A stretch of DNA of 64,000 nucleotides. It comes from Porodaedalea pini (taxonomy: Eukaryota; Basidiomycota; Agaricomycetes; Hymenochaetales; Hymenochaetaceae). Position 1 is the first letter of the stretch. Every line of letters begins with the position of its first letter. A program made the position numbers and the translations under genes. The stretch covers positions 1,674,001 through 1,738,000 of the forward strand of contig NBAY01000001.1 in the NCBI GenBank assembly GCA_002794775.1. The letters are read 5' to 3'. This document shows, one piece after another, positions 42,801-52,592 of the stretch. The notes under the pieces were generated by a model, which saw only the letters and a program-made list of their open reading frames with translations, did no database searches and was not told where the DNA came from.

Positions 42801-43875
42801 CCCAAAGTAATGTACATACCTTTACTTCGGAAGGGAGAAAGTTATTGGTTTTCTTTCGGAGGCCGATCATGTAGTCATATGCAGATTTTTTCGACACAGT
42901 TGTATGGGTATGGAAGTCTCGAAGGGCGTTAAATGTGAATGCTACTTTAGGGTGTTTTACAGACGCAGGAAATAGACCATAACTTATTAACTGTAGCACG
43001 GCCTCATCCCTTCCCGCACATGCGCAGTATACAACTCGGCATTTGTGAATGCCATTTACATCCGCTACTGAAAGATCGTAGCCACCGGACGTCGTCGACG
43101 GGCATTTGAGGCCACAGTGACCCAAAAAGACCTTGAGACCTAGTATAGAGAAATCTAAGCGCTCGAAGTACACGCCAGTCCAACCTTCCGCCCAATGGAA
43201 AGGACAATAGACATGGCGGTCTAACAGACACTCATCGCAGACGACATCGGCACGCACACAGTCAGCGCAGCGGTATAAACGTATCTTGGCGGGTCTGTTA
43301 CACCCGCACGCGGTTCCCACCTTAGGGTCGTACTCCATGTCCATAATACGGTCTTGTATCTTACATTTATAATCCGCAAAGCTCGAGAGTAGATTTTCTG
43401 CAGATTGCGGCTGGTTGTCTATCAATAGGCGTCCCATGAAGACAGGTTCTTTGCTCACCATGAACTCTGAGTCCTCATCTTCACTATCTTCTCGATTTTC
43501 TTCGTCATCCCATTCTGATTTCTCCGCCTCGACTAGAATCAGCTGAATGTCCGTTAATGATACGAATGATGGCTACTCACTGTTATTGTCTCTTTGGCTG
43601 ATGCCACCTGTTGCTCTTGCTCAACTGTGCTCCATGACTCAGGCTTGCTCTGTCTCGAAGCTAATCAGTATTCTGATCAATAAAATAACTGCTCGACTCG
43701 CCTGATTTACGCATTTCCATCCTTCGGAGACAGTGATGCTCGACCTCGGTGATGGACCACCGATAGGCTCGTCGTCTTCGCTGTCACTGTCACTAGTATA
43801 GCTGCTGTCGCTGCTGTCAGTATCATGCTCATGGACGAGAACCGGGTCAATTTGCGGCAGACGAATCGAAGGCAT
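33814..43875 (-). CDS. CxC2-KDZ transposase (Kyakuja-Dileera-Zisupton superfamily), last intron holds an LTR element
   Basis: DNA transposase typical of agaricomycete KDZ elements. The start is ATG 43873-43875 (MPSIRLPQIDP, then an Asp/Ser-rich stretch). A Cys cluster follows (CGCNRPAKIRLYRC..CVRADVVCDECLLDRHVYC; 43315-43190), then the conserved FLGHCGLKCPSTTSGGYDL region. The KDZ core has CPIPGFNTDRELSP, ISVDANFHLIGLNKK, SYDIGCQY, HLFGHIESCQYGFS, and TDGEEVERWWSEANQVAGS, supplying the D...D...E acidic set. The C-terminal helical part is spread over many short exons (one 46-nt intron at about 40574 restores EEDRVLWFRSR). The exon ending at 40193 has a GT donor. The acceptor and a short last exon (RK-stop, 33814-33824; or a longer option to 33677) lie beyond chromovirus copy 2, so the insertion sits in the last intron. 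All exons look open. Confidence 0.88.
33853..34265 (+). repeat. 5' LTR of chromovirus copy 2
   Basis: 413 bp, TGTTAGAACCTGAAC ... CCTAACA. TATATAA at 34026-34032 is followed at 34059-34069 by GTTCTGCTTTT, complementary to AAAAGCAGAAC at 34267-34277 just inside the element. Confidence 0.93.
34266..35048 (+). other. Copy 2 leader with primer site and conserved coding potential
   Basis: It begins with the self-priming site (34267-34277). A frame ending at TAG 34726-34728 encodes LWWNTHLTWTWVTRRVQ and YRLVINFADEPAQRWRNPG, nearly the same as in copy 1 despite many third-base changes. It is followed by a gag-phase frame (IDLDEEQRRALP, LPPIPGPYRE). A TGA shortly before the gag ATG breaks the latter in this copy. 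Confidence 0.6.
35049..36122 (+). CDS. gag: Chromovirus copy 2 Gag
   Basis: 357 codons from ATG 35049. Same architecture as copy 1 Gag (retrotransposon-gag helical region, CWICGGLGHFKDKC knuckle, acidic tail) with few substitutions apart from the more divergent first 35 residues. The reading frame is intact, so this copy could still supply Gag. Confidence 0.93.
   Translation: MSTGGFSTQQLEQIAAIVAGAFAHQAANTPAGPSAAAVPNIDVARPREFTGGDDYLDFRREVLLFVSANPNRYPTSESKIYVALSYLKGGNAATWAQNYVEESTTSGIVTFTDSWERFQERLDASFDDPNRKEKALKDFRDKVQKDLTADEFFQKFDVIIKRAELKDDSVICDHLKRAMNIEVVRGVLRSMPVPTKYEDWKNKAIEIDRGEQQIRAIQRGRAFLPPPRLPQQAPPARRQVAAPHVDRRDVTGVTFGGAGQPMDVSMNEAQRRRACWICGGLGHFKDKCPQAKPIIQRMLELMAPGERRVLADELGAMKESAFEEVIDTRRSTVEDYVEEEDNDEEVVDSQGFASGQA
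36098..36140 (+). promoter_or_regulatory. -1 programmed frameshift signal, copy 2 gag-pol
   Basis: G GGT TTT heptamer (36098-36104) in the gag frame, 6-nt spacer (36105-36110), then the stem GGTCAG (36111-36116) with CTGACC (36135-36140). This is identical in layout to copy 1, with only one spacer base changed. Pol (36158 onward) lies in the -1 frame. Confidence 0.7.
36158..39514 (+). pseudogene. pol: Chromovirus copy 2 Pol, truncated before the chromodomain
   Basis: 1,118 codons open from the first Met, with protease (ALVDSGCMGS), RT (IVYLDDILIL), RNase H and integrase (HDRGTQFD, TDGQTERVNQELE) as in copy 1. TGA at 39512-39514 stands where copy 1 has CGA, cutting the protein at the start of the chromodomain. 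The downstream frame still encodes LQYLVKWVGYNEPTW and the C-terminal tail up to the polypurine tract. The enzyme domains are complete, but chromatin targeting would be lost. Confidence 0.9.
39749..40161 (+). repeat. 3' LTR of chromovirus copy 2
   Basis: 413 bp. It is preceded by the polypurine tract GAAGGGGGGG (about 39736-39745). It differs from the 5' LTR by two CpG transitions. Confidence 0.93.
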
Positions 43876-44099
43876 AGCGAGAGAACGATAGTAAAGAACG
43901 AGCACTGATGGTCAGATGAAATACCTCGTAGCTATTCTTTTTTTTTTTTCCTGCGATCATTCTAGGGCCCTAACATCATATATATTAACAATAAGTTACA
44001 ATGCTTGTCTAAAGGGTGTGTATAGAGAATGGAGCGCTGAATTGTGTTGCTTAGCAGAATGTACGGCGTAGAATTTATTGAACTGCTTACCCTTCATTC

Positions 44100-46862
44100 T
44101 TAAATCGGTTCAACCATCGTGACGTTTGAGCTAAGCTCGTCCCAAAGCCTTTTTTTGTCCCCCGGAATGCAGACAGTAACTTTCTTCGGTCCATCTCTCG
44201 CTCGGGGCAGTGCAACGACCTGAAGAATTCTACCGACATCTACTTCGAGGAGGGCTCTGATCTGTATAACAAGCTCGCCTTTCCTCGTGGGCGGACGTGT
44301 AGTCAAGTCAGACACATGCAAAAGCGAAGACAAAACGCCACGACCAGTGTCCACATCAACGTTGACGCGACATCGACCATGCGACGAGGTGCAGTCTGCG
44401 TGATCGCCAATTGAGGCACCGACAACGATTGTTCTGCATCTATCCTTCGACCAGACTTTGACGTGAAGCTTATGTGTCGAAAATCTCACACATTCCTGGT
44501 CCCAAATAATCTTCGGGTTCATCAGTACAAGGTTTTAATAATTCCATTTATTTCTTACCCGAAACAGGTAGTAACGCTTCCGCATCGTACATTTTGTCAG
44601 GCTGTACAGCCCAGGCATCAGAGCTTGAAGAGCCTGATGGAGGCGGCAGAGTCGGCGAACGCGGATGTTGCGTGATGTTTTGTGTCTCCTTAAAGCGCTC
44701 CGTGTACTCTTTTCGCTCAGTAATGCTTAATGGATACTGTGGATCCAAGCACGCGATATGGTCCCTGGTCCGATGCGTGGTGAATCGATGAGAAAGTACA
44801 ACAAAAGCAGCAAAGACGTACACGGAGATCAGATTCTTTAGGGGCAGCATCTCGACTTTGTTATTGTTACCATATGAGACTTGCGCAGTCTTCGTGGTCC
44901 CATCAACGCTCAAGACATAGCCACGAAACCCCTTCGTGTACTTCGCCTTTCCGTCAAGCCCCCGGATCAGCACATACGCACCAACGTACGGGTTGCGCGC
45001 CTCCTGTTCATACGCGAAGAGGTCCCTTATCTTATTCTTCACCGTGTCGTCATGCGAGCATTCCTCGACGGAGTACAAGGGAAGTTCGAGCTTAGCAGAG
45101 AAGGAGGTCAGTTTCACGATCGTGAACCAATTAAAAGTCGTACTGTTTGTTGTAAGTGTTCGAACACCCGCACTCGTACGACATCAGAATTGACCTGTAA
45201 GACGAAACCCCTATGGCCTTTGAATTGTCCATCCTTTACGATGACGCTAGCGCCATAAACCAAAGGGCGAATCCCGGCTTTGCGCAGAATCCTACTGTTC
45301 ATCACATCTGTAGTTTCAACCCAGTTCGATCAAATATTCAGCTAGCGTTTAATAAATATTCATATCAGTACAAAATTCGTAATCAAGATAGATAATGCAT
45401 ACTAAATCCTCGTGTTCGTCTAAAAACAACGATATCCTTTTTTTTTTCGATTGTCACAATGAAGCCTGACAATCCTGAACGTGGGCCTGCTTTCACGGTA
45501 ATGTTGTCGCCAATATCGAAGAGTCGCCGAATAGCTTTCTGAGATACGGTAATGTCCTGCAATACAGGCTCCGAATCCTGAAGATCCTGAACTTTTCCAC
45601 GAGAAGCCAGAAACTCAAGCCCAGTGTTCTCGATCTCCTCGTCTGACATGCCAACCAAAAGACTGTCTATGCGACAGACATTACCGAGTACAACTGACTC
45701 GTCATTAAGGGTTGTGACTATGCCAGCCATTGTCTGAAACGGACCAGAAACGACTACAACGCTGTCCCCACGCCGAACGTAGAATTCTACATCCTCAAGG
45801 TCGCCAAGATCTGTATGAGAAAATAAAAAGACGTCATGTAAAGACGGCGAAGCTCGTTGAACGGAATGCAAGCCGGGTACGGTAAGAATGCGCAAGTTAT
45901 CCACATAGTCCGCCCTGCGAAATTTAAAGTGACTGGCCGAAATGATGCGAATATTTGTTTTTTCCTCCGGAAATTGAGCAGCTAATTGTCCAGGTGTTAC
46001 GAGAGCGCGTTCGGCGCGTTTCGACTTAGCACCACTCTTTGTCGGTATGCGCGGTACGACGGCTAGCTTCAGTGCGTCACCGTCCAACACTTCGCGCACG
46101 ATGGCAAAGTCGTTACGATAAGTCCCTCGACAAATCGAGACCCAGTTCCCAACTTCAAATTTCCTGATATTCTGTCCATCCCAACACTCGAATACCGAAT
46201 TGACATCACCAAATGGAACAAATGAAAGACTGCGATGTGACAACGTGATGCCACGAGCGACGTATGAATCGTGAATAACCTTTGCATTCGGAGCCCATAT
46301 GTATATTCGTCCAGGAAGACCCATCACAGCGAATGCCAAGCAGTCGTCGGGAAGCCAAATCTGAGTAAAAGCAGCAGATCTCATCTCCTTCCCGGGCTTT
46401 CAAACGATATAGAAATCAAATAACAAGATAATAAAGAATACAATACGCACGGCAACACGAACCATCAGTAACTCGTACTTGGAGTCGTCGATTCCCATGT
46501 CGGGAGGAAAACAGCTGGTCTTCTGAATAGATCGAAGAGCAGGGTGACTCTCCTTGGAAAGATCGTAAGGGGCGGGACCAGTACGTGCACGCTTCCTAAA
46601 CCTCTCTGCAATACCCTCAAGATCTTCCGTAGCTCCAGTATCCAATGTGATTCGAGACGACGAGGCAAAAGTAGCGGTTGACGGGACATCATCATCAATA
46701 AACGAGTTATCTGTTTGAATACTTTGTGAGTTATCATACCGCAGGAATGAATAAACTCATACCTTCATCGCCGTCAAACATGCTGTCCTCATTGTCATCA
46801 AAGACCATTGCCTCCTTATCGAGAAACGATTCCACAAGCGTACGCATGTCGCTTTCGGCCAT
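44100..46862 (-). CDS. Divergent Spt5-like protein (NGN + multiple KOW motifs)
   Basis: Relative of the transcription elongation factor Spt5/NusG. ATG 46860-46862 opens an acidic N-terminus (MAESDMRTLVESF, DDNEDSMFDGDE), then RFRKRARTGP. An NGN-like domain spans an exon junction (YELLMV, with GRIYIWAPNAKVIHDSYVA and the KOW1 pairing VGNWVSICRGTYRNDFAIV, near 46150-46085, and LKLAVVPRIP). Further KOW-type motifs are RRGDSVVVVSGPFQTMAGIV, IGDNITVKAGPRSGLSGFIV, ASVIVKDGQFKGHRGFVLQV and KYTKGFRGYVLSVD. The C-terminal region ends VTMVEPI, TAA 44100-44102. It lacks the long CTR repeats of true Spt5 and is poorly conserved, so it is probably a paralog rather than the essential factor. It lies 225 bp upstream of the KDZ gene on the same strand. 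Confidence 0.75.
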
Positions 46863-47484
46863 CTGAAATTTTATTTTATGTTTCAATTCTCTAAGTACTT
46901 CTGTAGGTGCGAATTCACCTTGTTAAGGAGTCTTGCTTCCTAGATTTCTTGCAAATAATTTCGTCTAGTCTACACGTCTACGCTATACAAAGCTCTACCT
47001 ACTGACACGAAATCTACAGTATAACAACGAATATGGGCGAAGCTAAGGAAACAGAAACACAGAAATTCGAAAGCACGTACGATCTGATCTGCTTGACGAT
47101 CTCGCTCGAGTGTGCTATGGCGAAAGCGTAGGAAAATACTCTTGTGGATTCTGAGCTCGACGGTATTGTGACCTGTGGATTGCAGGGCGTGCTCACTGGA
47201 AGACAAACGAAGGATAAATGAAAAAAAAAAAAAGTGCTTGCCGTCACAGTTCCTATTCCTCACTGCGTCGTACTCGATTAAGTACGTCGGGCAGCTAGAA
47301 AGAAAGCTCAGATATTGGAGCGGCGTGTATGGACAGATCACCTACTTGATCCAATTGTGTCGCGCGGTCTTGTGCAGAAAGCTGTGTCAAGGACAAAGAA
47401 TGCAGAGAGACGAAAAGACGAAACAATAGATAGCCACGAAGAGTGCAGGGACGAAGACGGCGGGCAACAATGTGGGCGACGTGC
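46863..47484. other. Intergenic, no gene seen
   Basis: Promoter side of the Spt5-like gene followed by AT-rich sequence with an A-run (about 47221-47234). Open frames on either strand show no domain. Confidence 0.4.
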
Positions 47485-47737
47485 GGCCAGGGCGGTGGTG
47501 GTGATGGAGAGTCAGAAAGGCGTGCCCCGGGGTCGTCCGAGTGCTTTTGTTCGCGCCGATTGTGGGAAACAACTTCCTAGCGGAAGCAATTTTATTTAGC
47601 CTATAAGCATGTGATGCATTGATAAGCTCTGGTGTACAGTTCAAGGTAAGCAGTTCCCACAATCGGCGTGAACAAAAGCACTCGGGCAACTCCGAGGCGT
47701 GCCTTTCCGACTCTCCATTACCACCATCGCCCCGGCC
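47485..47737. repeat. Inverted repeat, 84-bp arms, 85-nt spacer
   Basis: Left arm 47485-47568 (GGCCAGGGCGGTGGTGG ... GATTGTGGGAA) and right arm 47654-47737 are reverse complements with roughly ten mismatches. Transcription through it would form a long hairpin. It may be a foldback element or a source of small RNA. No coding sequence is present. Confidence 0.85.
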
Positions 47738-48480
47738 CAGTGGCCACGCACTGACCAGTGCTCCCCTCCAACCACACCGTTTAGTACGACAAGTAAATTA
47801 ATTAATTGTACCTCACAGTTGGGAAAAGAGAAATGCACACATGACAATGATGAAGTAGACAGCGCGTTCCAAGTAGATTCGTTGAAGGGGTTGTCTTTTG
47901 TCATAATTGAGTTAGGAGGATCCTTCTGATACTCATATCATCGGGCTCTACAATTAATTGACTGGCTTGCGTATGGATCTCGAAGTACGTTCATTCTCCT
48001 CTGCTCAAGAGAATTAACATACTTTGCTTTAGATCAGTTTAACGCGTTTGCGGCCGACAAACTTTGTAACACGAATGGGAAGAGATGAAGCGGCGTGTCG
48101 CTGAGGCCCTAGTGTGGTCAATTTGAGGCCATTCCTCACACAAAAGAAGTCTAAGCGGTCTTGTAGGTGCGTAGCATGCGTTCTGTTAAAACGCGAGCAA
48201 CTTGCTGACGACAAATCGCTCTTCATTGCAAAAATGCTCATCTATCCTACTACGTCACTCCCGTCTCGCAACGCTGACATTCGCGTCTCACGGATTCTGC
48301 GAGCGCACCTGCCTCCCAGGCAGGACATTGGGCTTGCATTCGCAACCAAGGTCCAAGCCCACCGCAAGCGTGGCTGTAAGAATGCGCACGAGGTCCATCT
48401 ATGCGAAGGAGAAACGAACAGATTGAATGTAGGCGTACTCTACCTGCACGTATGTGGTCTCTACTCTACGATTCAGGACC
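47738..48480. other. Intergenic, possibly 5' exon of the next gene
   Basis: The frame around 48270-48400 (ADIRVSRILRAHLPP, IGLAFATKVQAHRKRGC) could be an upstream exon of the nuclear protein starting near 48481. That would need a GT donor after about 48405 and the AG at 48498. Otherwise nothing is supported. Confidence 0.35.
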
Positions 48481-49242
48481 ATGTCTTATTCTTCACAGTG
48501 CAAAGCGCGAGGCCAGCTTCACCTGGAGCGATTTAGCGTGCAAATGAATGACATTACGAAAGTCGCTTGCATCAAGGAATTCCTAACATTGGATCCTCCC
48601 GTGATTATCGGCAAGAAGGAGCGCGAAGCGAACGCAAAACTTTTGAAGGACCTAATTCCTACTGCATTCTGTCGCAAGACGGAGGAAATATTGGCAAGGA
48701 GAGCATCAGAGGTGTATCAATCCCCTCTTCACTCCGACTCCGACTCTGACTCCGTGGCCGACTCTCCTCAAAGCAGCCGTGTCTCGAAGTCGTCTCCAGC
48801 GTATAAGGTGTCGAAAGGCGCGATTGTGGCACATTGCCGCCCCCAGTCTTCTCCGCTCCGTAAATACGCTGCGGAAGTGGAAACGCCGAAAACAAAAGGA
48901 AAGGCATCAGCAATGCGCCCGAAGGTAACTCCCCACCCTATCAAACGTACCACCACATCATTTTCGGACCTTGGTAGCTCTTCCCCGCCGACTCCGCAAA
49001 CTTTCCTTCATGAGTTCAATACGGCGATGAAGACTAAACCTCAGCTCGGGCCCACTGCCTCAACATCAAACAGCAACGGGGCAGCCGGACCATCCAAGAT
49101 TCCGATCATCTACGTGAGCTCTTCCGACGAGGAAGACGGAACGCTCTCATCCAGCCCTCTGGCGAAGAAGCGCAAACGTTCAGTCGCAATGGACAAAGGA
49201 ATGGACAAGACGGTCGTGAAGAAGGAACGCCTCGGCGAGTAG
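48481..49242 (+). CDS. Ser-rich nuclear protein of unknown function
   Basis: The frame is open to TAG 49240-49242. The first in-frame ATG of choice is 48481 (MSYSSQCKARGQLHLERF); an ATG at 48454 or an upstream exon are alternatives. The N-terminal 60 residues look folded (MNDITKVACIKEFLTLDPP, KEREANAKLLKDLIPTAF). The rest is low-complexity Ser/Pro/Asp with SDSDSDS, a SIM-like IIYVSSSDEEDG segment near the C-terminus and a basic cluster AKKRKRS. A hydrophobic run followed by Ser/acidic residues is the usual form of a SUMO-interacting motif. It is therefore probably nuclear. No family is recognised. Confidence 0.55.
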   Translation: MSYSSQCKARGQLHLERFSVQMNDITKVACIKEFLTLDPPVIIGKKEREANAKLLKDLIPTAFCRKTEEILARRASEVYQSPLHSDSDSDSVADSPQSSRVSKSSPAYKVSKGAIVAHCRPQSSPLRKYAAEVETPKTKGKASAMRPKVTPHPIKRTTTSFSDLGSSSPPTPQTFLHEFNTAMKTKPQLGPTASTSNSNGAAGPSKIPIIYVSSSDEEDGTLSSSPLAKKRKRSVAMDKGMDKTVVKKERLGE

Positions 49243-49700
49243 AACACGTGTAGAATATACACATATGACTTTTGTATGTCGCCTGGAGCGCCATGAAGGC
49301 CTGTAATGCTCTCCTCTTTTCATGTATGCTTTGGTCCCTGATATAGCCGGCATTTGTTCATTGTCTATGCTTTAATTGTTACAGAAGAACGCTTTGGCTA
49401 CGTACAAGCTAAGCTCAAGCATGCACGATAATTGGTTCATCACGCTGCCACTCTGTTATTTGTTTTCTTAACCTATAATACGGTAGATTGCAGTGGCCGC
49501 CATGAAAGAAAGCACCTCGAGCAGCTGGCCAGTGCACTTGGATCACGCAAAGGCCGAAGAATTGTGGTCAGCTACGTGGTCATGAAACAAAGCATTCAAA
49601 GGTGAGATTTTGGCCAATATACTATATAAAAATTGAGACCTCAGCGCCTGACCTCCTCTTCACCCATTATTCACATTGCCCATACTCCGAGAGCGTCTCG
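49243..49700. other. Intergenic, no gene seen
   Basis: 3' flank of the preceding gene and the promoter of the next. No credible frame. Confidence 0.4.
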
Positions 49701-51652
49701 ATGTCCACGAAATCGAAGCTGAAGCAGACGAAGCTTCCCATCAAGCAAGCGAAGGAAGCACAGGTCGTAACAGACGCCGATGATGCTGTTTCAGACGAGC
49801 TGTTTGATCCCGAGCTCGACAAGAATGGAAAACGAGAGCCTTTTACTGAAGCTCAGAAGATGTGGTTGAGCTCCAAGCTCCCGCATTTTTATTCGCTTCC
49901 GCATCAGCAGCCCCACCACCCGCAAGTTAAAGCATACAAGAACGAGCTTGCGAATGAGTACGTTAAGGAGTTTAGGTTTACAGGAGATCTGAATAAACAC
50001 AGAAGCGTACGTTTCACAATTACTAGTCCTTTGTTTCATAAAGCTTATGAATATAAAGAGAGTCAGACGATGGATCTCCAATCAGAAACGTGTCGATTGT
50101 CCAACCTTAGCGAACAGAAGAATGTCAGACAAGGACTCGAATATACTCGCCACCTTCTTTGACAGAGATCGAACCATTACCGGTAGAGCTTTGTTTCTTC
50201 GCGAAAACAAAGCGCTGATCAAAGAGCGTACTGATGCGAAGCTCTTGGCTCTCGAGCCTGGAAAGACGAAGCGAGGACTGTCGTCCACCGTTCAGAAGGA
50301 GGCGTACAATGCTCTAACAGAAAGAGAGAAGGCCGAGTATGACAAACGGGCAGCTGAAGAGAATGTAGATGCAAAGGTTTCTAGTGACGGTTGTATAGAC
50401 GAGACCACTGTCAAAGAGTATGTCAGTTCTGTTTTAGTTGTTTTGTATCTCTTCTGACTCGGACTTCATTAGGAATCAGCGTAAAGCCTCCAGTGTGCTG
50501 CAACGGCTCCTGAGTGGCTTGAGTGGTTGTGGAAATAGTTATTCAGTTGGAGACGCTGTATTTCACCTTCAGTTTGCCTTTCGAAGTCCAAGCGGCGAAG
50601 TTATCGTTGACAAGTATGTTTAAATTATAAATTGCTGTCTATTACAGCCACTGACGGCGACTGCAGAATCCATACTGGCTTTGAAGGGAAATTCTTCTAT
50701 GATAACCGAGCTTACAAAAAAGGCAAAGTCACTAAGTCTTGGGAGTCTTTTGTGTCCGAAGTATTTGGTCAATGTGCGTCCTTAATCACAAAATTGAAAT
50801 GTGCTTTACTCAAACAAACCTATATTTTAGCTGGAACGAAGTCATACCTCGTCTTGCAGGAGCGTGCACCGTCTTCTGACAAGACTGAATTGCAACAGGA
50901 AGAAGGAATCACAATTGATTCTTCACTGCCGCCTGAGCCAGACTACCAGACTGCACTCTCTGACCCTCAGACCGAAGCGGCTTCAAATTCACTTCAGTCT
51001 GCTCTTGGCCCAGCACCTACCCATGAACTTGTGTGGCACACAGATGCTCTACCATCAGCCGCTTCTGACGTCCCGACATCCGTCATGACGGATCATGGCT
51101 CAGACGTAGCAGAAGCGCTCGACCTGCCCATGCCGGCGAATGTAGTTTGTCCTGCAATCTCCTCAGCCTCACTTCCCCTTGTCGATTCAGTACAGTCCGA
51201 GCACGGTTTCACAAGCTCCTTGGACATACCTACGGAATTTACAGAACCCGGTGAATCTCAATTTCTGTCTGCCGCTGCGCAATCAGTCGGTCCGGCCACC
51301 ACTCTTCATCATGTGGCAAGTCCAGTGTTGACTCAGAAGCCGCACTGTATTGTTGACCCACCGGGGTCAATTGCTGTCACGGGCAAAGTCGCCGAAGCTC
51401 CACAAACTTCGAAGAAGCGTTGTGCTGAATCAAGCAACACTTACCAGGAATGTTGACAACAGAGCACAAAGAAGCAGCGCACTGAAGACATGACTGGGGC
51501 CACTACTCAGCGAAAAAGTGCACGCAAGATCAAGCAGCCGTAAGTTTTTTTTTCTTTGTTTAAAAGCATGACAATGAAGTTGATTTTCAAAAAGGCAGCG
51601 TATGAATCTCGATTTGCCAGACTCAGCGAAGAATAAGAAGTACAGGAAATAG
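49701..51652 (+). CDS. HMG-like nuclear protein with an in-frame TGA near its C-terminus
   Basis: ATG 49701 (MSTKSKLKQTKLP) opens a Lys-rich start, then EPFTEAQKMWLSSKLPHFYS and a VRRWISNQKR helix formed by splicing. An HMG-box-like stretch follows (TGRALFLRENKALIKER, then KEAYNALTEREKAEYDKRA). Later exons give VLQRLLSGLSGCG, HLQFAFRSPSGEVIVDK, WESFVSEVF, and a long Ser/Thr/Pro-rich tail. The frame meets TGA at 51454-51456 but stays open beyond it. A clean intron (GTAAGT at 51540, AG ending 51595) joins KQP to QRMNLDLPDSAKNKKYRK with TAG 51650-51652, including the basic KKQRTED. The TGA is thus a nonsense mutation, a readthrough site or a sequence error. DNA binding is inferred. Confidence 0.6.
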
Positions 51653-52502
51653 ATGCTGCTGTCTATAATGGTTCTTTTCCTGGTCTTGTCATTTTTTTCG
51701 CCATTTTCTTTCCTTCCTTTTGGCCTTTACACCGGCTGGCTTGACGGTTCAGCACTCCAACGTGCGCCTTGTAAGTAAGTTCCCTTTTGATCCATTCATA
51801 CATGATCTCATTAAGACATAGTCCTTTTTGCGACTTATATCAGCTTCACTTTTTTTCATTTTTTTTTGCTGATATCGTTCTCTGATCCGTTCCATTCACT
51901 TTTTCTCTCCATCTCATGCCATTTCTGATCTCTTCTGCACATTTATGTTTCGCCTTAGAACCGTTCATAGATAGCTTAGTAGTTTACATTACTGTACAGT
52001 AGTTAGAGTAATATAAAGTAGTCGGAACGGATCTTCTAGAGAAGATCCGTTCTGACTACTTATCGGTCAGTGTCTGAACCAAGTTCCTGTGATGCCTGGA
52101 ACCTCGTTGCCCGGACCCCCTTTGCACCAAACATGATGTCCATCATCTTTTGAACATTTGCCCATTCTTTACTCATATCCGTCACGGCCTTTTTCGTCAA
52201 CGTACCCTACCTTTACAGTTCGCTGATTGGTTCCGCCCTAACAACTTCTTGCTTTTACTAAAATTCGCATACTTTTCGTTTCGTCGTCCGCCCGACGCCA
52301 TGCCTATTTTCTCTGAACTTCCCCTTCCATACCATTTCTAGCTCACACTTCTACCGTTTTTCGCTTTCTACCTAGCCTAGTTTACAACCCTTCGAGCGCT
52401 TCGTCCGTTTCCCTTTTGCGTCCTTTGTTTTGTTGTGCTTTCTTCCTGTGCGGTTGGATATCTGTTGATAAGTAGATAGCAGATGCATTATACAGTAAAT
52501 AT
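51653..52502. other. Intergenic between HMG-like gene and SOD2
   Basis: T-rich sequence with no supported gene. It includes a strong hairpin (listed separately) that may lie in a transcript end. Confidence 0.4.
52018..52060. repeat. Near-perfect 43-nt palindrome
   Basis: AGTAGTCGGAACGGATCTTC... folds on ...GAAGATCCGTTCTGACTACT: 20-21-bp arms with one mismatch and almost no loop. It is about 365 bp after the HMG-like gene. It could be a small mobile hairpin, or a 3'-end or insulator structure. Confidence 0.8.
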
Positions 52503-52520
52503 CACGTGAAGCTGACGTCA
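52503..52520. promoter_or_regulatory. CACGTG and TGACGTCA sites in the SOD2 promoter
   Basis: CACGTG (52503-52508) and the full CRE palindrome TGACGTCA (52513-52520) lie 73-90 bp upstream of the SOD2 ATG. CRE sites of this form are bound by Atf1/CREB-type bZIP factors in fungal stress responses. Use here is inferred. Confidence 0.45.
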
Positions 52521-52592
52521 ATCGTTTTGAAATCATTGACGAAAGTCGGTTCGTCAGTTGGAAGGTTCACTTAACGTTGAACTATCACCACC

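Noticed and set aside
47387..47904. Minus-strand frames over the inverted repeat
   Set aside because: The similar peptides arise only because the two arms are reverse complements; no start, splicing or domain supports them.
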